26,888 nt of DNA, from contig JAZNRV010000063.1 of assembly GCA_045590855.1 (NCBI GenBank), positions 1 through 26,888 on the forward strand. Reading direction: 5' to 3'. Every line of letters starts with the position of its first letter. Within the stretch, counting starts at the first letter, position 1. This document shows, piece by piece, positions 1-5,242 of this stretch. The position numbers and the translations under genes are program-made. The stretch comes from RGIG3009 sp045590855 (GTDB lineage: Bacteria; Bacillota; Clostridia; Oscillospirales; Acutalibacteraceae). A model generated the notes under the pieces. It ran no database searches, was not told where the DNA came from, and saw only the letters and a list, made by a program, of their open reading frames with translations.

Positions 1-100
1 GTCGTAGCCATGTCGTTCTGTGAGCCAAGGAGTTGTTATCAGGTCTTGTCTTCCTAAGACCGCTTGGCCTCCGACTTAAACGTTAATCGTTTACCAAACA
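1..100 (+). ncRNA. 3' portion of an unidentified structured RNA (truncated by window edge)
   Basis: No open frame spans this stretch, but nested complementary segments do. GTCG (1-4) can pair with CGAC (72-75), GCCAAG (24-29) with CTTGGC (63-68), and GGTCTT (42-47) with AAGACC (56-61). A separate hairpin, TAAACG/CGTTTA (77-82/88-93), follows, and a terminator stands immediately downstream at 103-137. This is the layout of the 3' end of a small stable RNA or a long leader, with the 5' part outside the window. I do not recognise the family. It does not show the conserved 3' ends of tmRNA or RNase P RNA, nor a T-box consensus. Plus strand is inferred from the terminator T-run. Confidence 0.45.
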
Positions 101-102
101 AC

Positions 103-137
103 AAAAGACTCGAAAGCATTTGCTTTCGAGTCTTTTT
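103..137 (+). terminator. Strong intrinsic terminator, probably bidirectional
   Basis: A 16-bp perfect stem (103-118 with 121-136, apex at 119-120) ends in a run of T on the plus strand. On the minus strand it is followed by TTTTGTTGTTT, so it can also end the AraC-family remnant, whose stop codon is at 138-140. Confidence 0.85.
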
Positions 138-893
138 TTACATTTTCCCTGCTTGTTTTGAAAATTTATAGGGGGTAGTCCCCTTGATTTTTTTGAAAAC
201 CGCAGCAAAGTAATTACTGTCGTTAAAACCGCATTGTCCGGCAATTTCCGCAATGAAACAGTCGGTTTCGGTCAGCAGTTTTTCGGCATGGATAATGCGT
301 GACTGCCTTGAACTTGCGCGATAAATATCCTTCGCTGATGTTAAAACGGCGGCTGAGTTGTTCAAAATGATGGCGAATATAATCCACCACATCATAAATG
401 ATTTTATTGGTGGGGGAAATGTTCGGTGTATACTCGTTTTTTAAACGGCAAAGCAGCAAGACGAGTTCCGATACATACAAATCGAGCATGATTTGTATGT
501 GTTTTCGCTCTTTGTGAAATTCTTTTTCAATGAGCGAAAACAATTCTTCCATCCAATACAATTTGTCGGGCGGGAGGGAAAGCAACGTACCGTTTTGGAG
601 TTCTTGCAAAAACGGCAACATGGCGGGCGAAACCGAACTTTTGGGAAAATTGAGCAGTAAGCGTTCGTTGTACAAACAATCTTCGCTGTCGCAACTGTGT
701 AACACGCGTGCGGGTACAAACACCAAATTCCCTTTTTCCAGCAAAAAATTTTATCACCCACAACGTATTTGGTTTTCCCGTCAATCAGATAATACAATTC
801 GTGCTCATCGTGAAAATGAATACCAATAGTTTTGCGCCGATTGGTTACTTTGACATTTAAGGGGTATCTCCGTAAAAACGGCGATGTTGGCAT
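138..893 (-). pseudogene. AraC-family transcriptional regulator, broken by frameshifts and deletions
   Basis: Reading leftward from about 893, three frames together give an AraC/XylS regulator. An N-terminal cupin-like sensor contains IGIHFHDEHELYYLIDGKTKY and GNLVFVPARVLHS. A C-terminal double helix-turn-helix contains RFNISEGYLSRKFK and AEIAGQCGFNDSNYFAAVFKK, ending TPYKF as is usual. Three lesions are visible. One base is missing at an A-run near 743-748. About six residues, the usual short helix segment after HHFEQ, are missing in frame near 357. Roughly a dozen residues between the two HTH motifs are lost near 300-307 with a frame change. The protein cannot be made as a functional regulator. 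Its position, divergent from uxaA-uxaC, suggests the ancestor controlled hexuronate use (inference). The original start and promoter cannot be placed because this end runs into the uxaA remnant. Confidence 0.85.
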
Positions 894-1744
894 TCGTAAC
901 GAGATTTCGATTATCAACACGGAGGGGTGCGTGAACAAAATTGCGGAGAAGTTGGCTTCGCTGACAGGAGCATACCCTTTTGAACACCCGTTTGGCTGTT
1001 CCCAACTGCGATATTTCGCTTTCTCGTTTGCGTGTGGGGCTCAAATGCGGTGGAAGTGACGGATTTAGCGGAATTACTGCCAACCCGTTGGTGGGGGCGG
1101 TATCTGACCACTTGATTTCTTACGGCGCATCTTGTATACTGACAGAAGTGCCCGAAATGTTTGGAGCCGAACACTTGCTGATGAAGCGTTGTCCCGCCAA
1201 AGAACTGTTTGATAAAACGGTATCTTTAATCAACAACTTCAAGGACTATTTCACGCGCCACAGACAGGTGATTTATGAAAATCCTTCTCCCGGCGACAAG
1301 TTGGATGGTATCACCACGCTGGAAGAAAAATCCTTAGGTTGTGTTCAAAAAGGCGGCAGAGGGAAAGTGGTGGACGTGTTGGATTACGGCGATGTCGTAG
1401 CCAAAAGCGGACTTTCGCTGCTTAACGGTCCGGGCAATGATATGGTGGCAAACACCAATTTGGCAGCTGCCGGTGCGCACATCGTTTTGTTCACTACCGG
1501 TCGAGGCACGCCGCTTGGTGGGCCGGTGCCTACCGTGAAAATTGCAACCAACCAAAGCCTTACTTTGCGTAAAGAGCAGTGGATTGACTTTGATGCTTTG
1601 CCGCTTCTTGACGGTGTGAGCATGGATGAATTGAGCTGTGCGTTTTTGCAACGTTTTTGCGCGTGGGCTTCGGGCGAACAAACACGCAACGAACAAAACG
1701 GGTACCGTGAAATTTCCATTTTTAAAGACGAAATTGCTTTGTAA
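850..1744 (+). pseudogene. uxaA: Altronate dehydratase (UxaA family) remnant with large internal deletion
   Basis: Two fragments in different frames match the D-galactarate/altronate dehydratase family. From about 850 to 1008 the frame reads TFKGYLRKNGDVGIRNE, GCVNKIAEKLA and HPFGCSQL. From about 1013 to 1744 another frame reads LRVGLKCGGSDGFSGITANP, GAEHLLMKR, SLLNGPGNDMVANTNLAAAG and the PLGGPVPTVKIATN end. Family members have roughly 100 residues between HPxGCSQL and VGLKCGGSDGF. Here the two are fused with a frame change, and the N-terminal SAF domain is missing as well. UxaA converts D-altronate to 2-keto-3-deoxygluconate in galacturonate breakdown. The remaining C-terminal 250 codons are open but should not form an active enzyme. 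The gap to uxaC is only 23 bp, so the two were probably one operon. Confidence 0.87.
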
Positions 1745-1767
1745 AACACAGTTTGGGAGGAAACATC

Positions 1768-3135
1768 ATGGGAATTATCAATCGCGATTTTATGCTCAAC
1801 ACCAAAACGGCGCGCAAATTGTATGAGGAATTTGCCGAGCCGTTGCCGATTATCGATTATCACTGCCATTTGCAACCCGAAAAAATTGCATCGGATTATC
1901 GTTTTTCCGACACATACGATTTGTTCTTGGGCGGTGACCACTACAAATGGCGTCAAATGCGCAGTTTTGGTATTGACGAAAAATATATCACCGGTGATGC
2001 CGATAACTATGAAAAATGGGTGGGCTTTGCCAAAGTAATGCCGTTTTTGATTGGCAACCCATTGTACCACTGGACGGCATTGGAATTAAAACGCTATTTT
2101 GATGTGGATGTTCCGCTGACCGAACATACCGCCAAAGAAATTTGGGACCATTGCAACAAAATGCTTGCCCGCCCCGAATTTTCGGCGCGTTCGCTGATTG
2201 TCAACTCCAACGTTCAAGCGTTGTGTACCACCGACGACCCCGCGGATTCGCTGTGCTATCACAAACAATTGCACGACGAAAACTTTGCCACCACGGTATT
2301 GCCGACGTTCCGTCCCGACAAAGCGGTGAACATCGATGCCGTGTGGTTTGTCGATTATTTGAAAGACAACAACATTGCCGATTACGATGCGTTGGTGGCG
2401 TGGCTCAAAGAGCGCATTGCCTTCTTCCACGAAAACGGTTGTCGTTTGGCTGACCATGCCATGGATTACGTTCCGTTTGCGGTGGGCAATGCGCGTGAGG
2501 TTATGGAAAAGAAATTGTCGGGTGCTGAACTTACTACTGCGGAAATTGATGCGTTCAAAACGGCGGTATTGCAAGTGTGCGCGGCAGAATATACGCGCCT
2601 TGGTTGGACCATACAAATCCACATCGGCGCGTTGCGCAATAACAACCGCGCGATGTTTGAAAAACTTGGTCCCGATACGGGCTTTGACAGCATCAACGAC
2701 CACGCGATTGCCGAAAAATTGTCCGCATTTATGAACAGTTTGGAACATGAAAATTGTTTACCCAAAACAATTTTGTATACCTTGAACCCCAAAGACAACT
2801 ACGTGCTGGGCACCATGCTGGGCAACTTCCAAAAAGGTCCCACGCCGAGCAAAATTCAATTTGGTTCGGGTTGGTGGTTCAACGATAACCGTGACGGCAT
2901 GGAAGCACAACTGCAAGCCCTTGCCAATTTGAGTGTGCTGGGCAAATTTGTCGGCATGTTGACCGATTCACGCAGTTTTGTTTCTTATCCCCGCCACGAA
3001 TATTTCCGCCGTATTCTTTGCAATTTGCTTGGTAAATGGGTGGAAAACGGCGAATACCCCAACGACCGCGAAGCATTGGGCACTATCGTGCGCGGCATTT
3101 GCCACGACAACGCCGAAGCCTATTTTGGATTTTAA
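1768..3135 (+). CDS. uxaC: Glucuronate (uronate) isomerase
   Basis: This gene encodes 455 residues, close to the usual 465-470. The product converts D-glucuronate to D-fructuronate and D-galacturonate to D-tagaturonate in the cytosol, the first step of hexuronate catabolism. It belongs to the amidohydrolase superfamily. The first metal-binding motif is visible as DYHCH (H32, H34), followed by FLGGDHYKWRQMR, the central ALCTTDDP, the IQIHIGALRNNN strand and the C-terminal LTDSRSFVSYPRHEYFRR. ATG at 1768 is chosen because GGGAGG lies 8 bases upstream (1755-1760); an in-frame TTG at 1753 lies before this site. No frameshift, internal stop or lost motif is visible, in contrast to both neighbours. 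Without intact uxaA in this locus the downstream steps would have to be encoded elsewhere. The gene may be recently orphaned or retained for another use. Confidence 0.95.
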   Translation: MGIINRDFMLNTKTARKLYEEFAEPLPIIDYHCHLQPEKIASDYRFSDTYDLFLGGDHYKWRQMRSFGIDEKYITGDADNYEKWVGFAKVMPFLIGNPLYHWTALELKRYFDVDVPLTEHTAKEIWDHCNKMLARPEFSARSLIVNSNVQALCTTDDPADSLCYHKQLHDENFATTVLPTFRPDKAVNIDAVWFVDYLKDNNIADYDALVAWLKERIAFFHENGCRLADHAMDYVPFAVGNAREVMEKKLSGAELTTAEIDAFKTAVLQVCAAEYTRLGWTIQIHIGALRNNNRAMFEKLGPDTGFDSINDHAIAEKLSAFMNSLEHENCLPKTILYTLNPKDNYVLGTMLGNFQKGPTPSKIQFGSGWWFNDNRDGMEAQLQALANLSVLGKFVGMLTDSRSFVSYPRHEYFRRILCNLLGKWVENGEYPNDREALGTIVRGICHDNAEAYFGF

Positions 3136-3147
3136 CGAGGAAAGACG

Positions 3148-3433
3148 ATGTTACAATTTGTTAAATCCGAACAAGTAGGGGTTTCTTCCAAAAATATTAT
3201 GCGGTATTTACACGCGTTGGAACAAGCGGGGCTTTCCGGCCATGCGGTTATCATGATGCGGCACGGCAAAGTGTTTTTTGAAAAATACTGGGCGCCGTTT
3301 CACAAATATTTTGGTCGCGTGTTTATGGAAGTTTCCTTTGTAGACGAAAACATCATGTGCGTTTGGATGCGAAGTTTTGGGGGAATATTTCCTGGGTGAA
3401 TACAAAGGCTATATGGAAGGACATGCAAAATAA
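3148..3433 (+). pseudogene. Serine hydrolase (beta-lactamase/penicillin-binding-like) remnant, ends fused
   Basis: The first 50 codons resemble the N-terminus of beta-lactamase-family serine hydrolases: a NIMRYLHALEQAGLSGHAVIMMRHGKVFFEKYWAPFH-type strand-turn-strand that normally precedes the Ser-x-x-Lys active site. From about 3310 it jumps to what looks like the extreme C-terminus of such a protein (VFMEVSFVDENIMCVWMR). An extra base in the G-run 3379-3383 then shifts the frame. Removing one G lets the frame continue as GEYFLGEYKGYMEGHAK to the TAA at 3431-3433. The whole catalytic core, some 250 residues, is therefore missing. The start follows GAGGAAAG, 12 bp after uxaC, which suggests former co-transcription. 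Family assignment rests on only about 85 residues and is moderately secure. Confidence 0.65.
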
Positions 3434-3470
3434 AAGCAAGGCGCTACCTGCGGTAGCGCCTTGCTTTTAT
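3430..3470. terminator. Bidirectional intrinsic terminator between convergent units
   Basis: A 19-bp perfect stem (3430-3448 with 3452-3470, loop TGC) carries T-rich flanks on both strands. It ends the uxa remnant operon from the left and the CorC-like gene from the right, and the stop codons of both units lie inside the stem. Confidence 0.88.
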
Positions 3471-4792
3471 TTTTCTTCCTCTTCGGGTGGCGGAGGTAAC
3501 ACTTTAATGATGGCGGTTTTGACTTGATGGTTTTGCACGTCTTTGACCACAATTTGCAAACCTGCCACTTCCACTTCGGTTTCTTCTTTGGGCAGATAGC
3601 CAAGCGTATAGAAGATAATACCGTTTAACGTGTCGCAATCTTCGGCTTCAATCGGTAGCCCCAAAGCTTCTGACAAATCTTCCAACAACACGCCGCCGTC
3701 GGCTTCCCACGTATCTTCACTGAGCCGCTTTAAGGTGAGCTCTTCTTCGACTTCGTCGGTGTCGTCTTCCAAATCACCCACCAACTCTTCCACCAAGTCT
3801 TTGATGGTGACAATACCGCTCATGCCGCCGTATTCATCGAGCACCACGGCAAATTGCACACGGTCTTTTTTCATGTTTTTGAACAAAACGTCGGCCTTGA
3901 GCGTTTCAGGAACAAAATACGCGGGTAAAACGGCTTGTTCTACCACCGATTCTTTGGTTTTTTCTTTCATGCGGAAATAAATTTTAGAATGTAAAACGCC
4001 CACGATTTTATCAGGTGTTTCATCGCAAACGGGGTAATAGGTGTACCCTGTTTCAGCAATTGTTTCGTCCCAAGTTTCCAAGGAATCTTCTTGGTACAAC
4101 ACGGTAACGTCCGTGCGGTGAGTGATAATATCTTCCACCGACAAGTTGTCAAACTCAAAAACGTTTTGGATAAATTCGCGTTCCTCGTTATCGATGGTAC
4201 CTTTTTCGTTACCGACATCCACCATCATACGGATTTCCTCTTCGCCCACATCTTCGTCCTCGGCGTTCGGGTCAATGCCCACCAACCGCAACACGCCGTT
4301 GGTGGAAAGGGTGAGCAACCCCACCAACGGAGAAAAGATTTTGGAAATACCGCTGATAAGACCGGACATACCCAGCGCCAACGATTCCGCCTTGCGCATG
4401 GCAACTTGTTTGGGAACCAGTTCGCCGAACACCAAGGTAAAATACGAAAGAATAACCGTGATGACGATAAGTGACAAGGAATTCAAAACGTCTTCCGGAA
4501 GCGGGGTGCCGATTTTGAGCAACCATGCCACCAGTCTGCCGGAAAAGTTTTCCGCCGCAAAAGCACTTCCCAAAAAGCCGGAAAACGTAATTGCCACTTG
4601 GATAGTTGCCAAAAAGCGAGCGGGCTGGTTGGTCAGTCTTGCCAAGCGCACGGCGCGTTTGTCGCCTTCGGTGGCAAGTTTGGCAAGTTTGGCATCGTTC
4701 ATTGAGATAACGGCAATTTCCGCACAAGCAAAAATTGCATTCAGCGCAATGAGAACGATTTGTAACCCTAAGGTTAAAACGATGTTGTCCAT
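3467..4792 (-). CDS. HlyC/CorC family membrane protein (DUF21, CBS pair, CorC_HlyC)
   Basis: The product has 441 residues. The N-terminal half is a DUF21/CNNM transmembrane domain with segments near residues 3-25, 55-80, 95-118 and 130-155, including FACAEIAVISMNDAKL and YFTLVFGELVPKQVAM. A linker reads EEEIRMMVDVGNEKGTIDNEEREFIQNVFEFDNLSVEDI. Two CBS domains follow at about 205-325, containing YPVCDETPDKIVGVLHSK and FAVVLDEYGGMSGIVTIKDLVEELVGD. A C-terminal CorC_HlyC domain ends in an acidic PPPPEEEEK tail. Relatives in Bacillus and vertebrate CNNMs act in Mg2+ efflux or homeostasis; a role here in divalent cation control is likely but inferred. ATG at 4792 is chosen, 16 bases after GGAGG, longer than usual. 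A TTG at 4807 lies almost on top of the GGAGG and is less plausible. It is monocistronic, with its own promoter and a long structured leader. Confidence 0.9.
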   Translation of the reverse strand: MDNIVLTLGLQIVLIALNAIFACAEIAVISMNDAKLAKLATEGDKRAVRLARLTNQPARFLATIQVAITFSGFLGSAFAAENFSGRLVAWLLKIGTPLPEDVLNSLSLIVITVILSYFTLVFGELVPKQVAMRKAESLALGMSGLISGISKIFSPLVGLLTLSTNGVLRLVGIDPNAEDEDVGEEEIRMMVDVGNEKGTIDNEEREFIQNVFEFDNLSVEDIITHRTDVTVLYQEDSLETWDETIAETGYTYYPVCDETPDKIVGVLHSKIYFRMKEKTKESVVEQAVLPAYFVPETLKADVLFKNMKKDRVQFAVVLDEYGGMSGIVTIKDLVEELVGDLEDDTDEVEEELTLKRLSEDTWEADGGVLLEDLSEALGLPIEAEDCDTLNGIIFYTLGYLPKEETEVEVAGLQIVVKDVQNHQVKTAIIKVLPPPPEEEEK

Positions 4793-4970
4793 GATGGTTT
4801 GATACAATCCTCCAAAAAATTATTTTGACAAGCACAAAAGGGCAAAGCCTAAACCAAACGGTTTATGCTTCACCCTAAAAAAAGCAATATAAAGGCGGGG
4901 TATTATCTTCGGGACTATCGCCGTCGTCCATAAGAGATTGGAACTCCCTTCCAAGTTTGTTAATGTGCCC
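4793..4970 (-). promoter_or_regulatory. Long structured 5' leader of the CorC-like gene, candidate cis-regulatory RNA
   Basis: The transcript predicted from the upstream promoter would carry about 170 nt before the start codon. On the RNA strand there is a TTGGAA/TTCCAA hairpin with a GGGAG loop (plus coordinates 4938-4954). A possible GGAC/GTCC stem (4926-4929 with 4912-4915) and a GGCG/CGCC stem (4919-4922 with 4894-4897) follow. A T-run and a 17-bp near-perfect hairpin (4839-4876) then precede the ribosome-binding site. The 5'-terminal GGGCA can pair with TGCCC in the 3' arm of the last hairpin, which would allow a switch. I do not recognise a known class: M-box, yybP-ykoY, NiCo and fluoride signatures were looked for by eye and not found. 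Cation sensing would suit the gene but is inference. Confidence 0.5.
4835..4876 (-). terminator. Hairpin in the CorC leader, possible attenuator
   Basis: Arms 4860-4876 and 4839-4855 (loop 4856-4859) pair over 17 positions with one A-G mismatch and two G-U pairs. On the minus strand the stem runs into TTTTGTGCTT, an imperfect T-tract, about 30 bases before the ribosome-binding site. This position suits premature termination within the leader. The interrupted T-tract makes the terminator call uncertain; the hairpin itself is clear. Confidence 0.45.
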
Positions 4971-4972
4971 TC

Positions 4973-5001
4973 ATCATAGCACAACAATTTTCATTTGTCT
5001 A
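4973..5001 (-). promoter_or_regulatory. Sigma-A promoter of the CorC-like gene
   Basis: On the minus strand TAGACA (4996-5001) and TATGAT (4973-4978) are 17 bases apart. The -10 is preceded by TG one base upstream, an extended -10. Transcription would begin near 4966-4970, giving the long leader. Confidence 0.68.
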
Positions 5002-5050
5002 CTGTTTTTTCAAAAATTTCAAAAAGCCAAAATTTTCTGACGTTGTTTTC

Positions 5051-5079
5051 TTGACATACGTGATAAAAAGGAATATACT
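5051..5079 (+). promoter_or_regulatory. Strong sigma-A promoter of pflB-pflA
   Basis: A perfect TTGACA (5051-5056) and TATACT (5074-5079) are separated by 17 bases. The predicted start near 5086 is about 25 nt before the riboswitch and 157 nt before the pflB start codon. Confidence 0.87.
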
Positions 5080-5109
5080 GTGCTTGTGAGTGATGTAACA
5101 CAAAAAATT

Positions 5110-5182
5110 CTTTGCACGACTGACGGATAACGCGGAATACCGCGGGGGAATGCAAAGTTATCAACACGCCGACCGTCTGGGC
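5110..5182 (+). promoter_or_regulatory. ZTP (pfl-motif) riboswitch aptamer
   Basis: P1 is CTTTGCA/TGCAAAG (5110-5116 with 5151-5157). Inside it, GACTGACGG is followed by hairpin CGCGG-AATA-CCGCG (5131-5144) and the GGGGAA stretch. After P1 comes the conserved CCGTCTGGGC segment (5173-5182). Its CCGTC pairs exactly with GACGG (5122-5126) to form the defining pseudoknot. This is the architecture of the pfl RNA motif, which senses ZTP/ZMP (AICAR ribotides) and was named for its frequent location before pfl genes. ZMP builds up when 10-formyl-tetrahydrofolate is short; PFL supplies formate for that cofactor. High ZTP should favour read-through. Identification is by structure and recalled consensus, not by a covariance search. 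Confidence 0.92.
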
Positions 5183-5221
5183 AATTCAGCTTTGCAAAAC
5201 AAAACTGAATCGCCTTTTTTT
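5180..5221 (+). terminator. Expression-platform terminator of the ZTP riboswitch
   Basis: GGC-A-ATTCAG (5180-5189) pairs with CTGAAT-C-GCC (5205-5214), with one mismatch, and runs into seven T (5215-5221). The 5' arm uses the GGC of the aptamer's conserved CTGGGC, so ligand-stabilised aptamer and terminator compete. This predicts an ON switch. Confidence 0.82.
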
Positions 5222-5242
5222 ATTGCCAAGGAGGCTAACGAG

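Noticed and set aside
1..100. tRNA, tmRNA, RNase P or T-box element at the left edge
   Set aside because: There is no CCA-type acceptor end, no TTCGA T-loop, no RNase P conserved core and no AGGGTGGNACCGCG T-box sequence. It is left as an unidentified structured RNA.
980..1744. Calling a complete short altronate dehydratase from the TTG at 980
   Set aside because: The first dozen codons are not homologous, and the matching N-terminal fragment lies in another frame just upstream. This is a truncated gene, not a compact enzyme.
4839..4876. Plus-strand resemblance to a cyclic-di-GMP-I (GEMM) aptamer (GGCAAAGCCTAAACC)
   Set aside because: Only one short segment is similar. The tetraloop-receptor and the second conserved arm are missing, and no plus-strand promoter or gene start is placed to use it.
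5150..5242. Upstream in-frame ATG that would extend pflB by 31 residues
   Set aside because: It sits in the P1 stem of the ZTP aptamer, has no ribosome-binding site, and the extension would read through the terminator stem. The ATG at 5243 has a near-ideal AAGGAGG.
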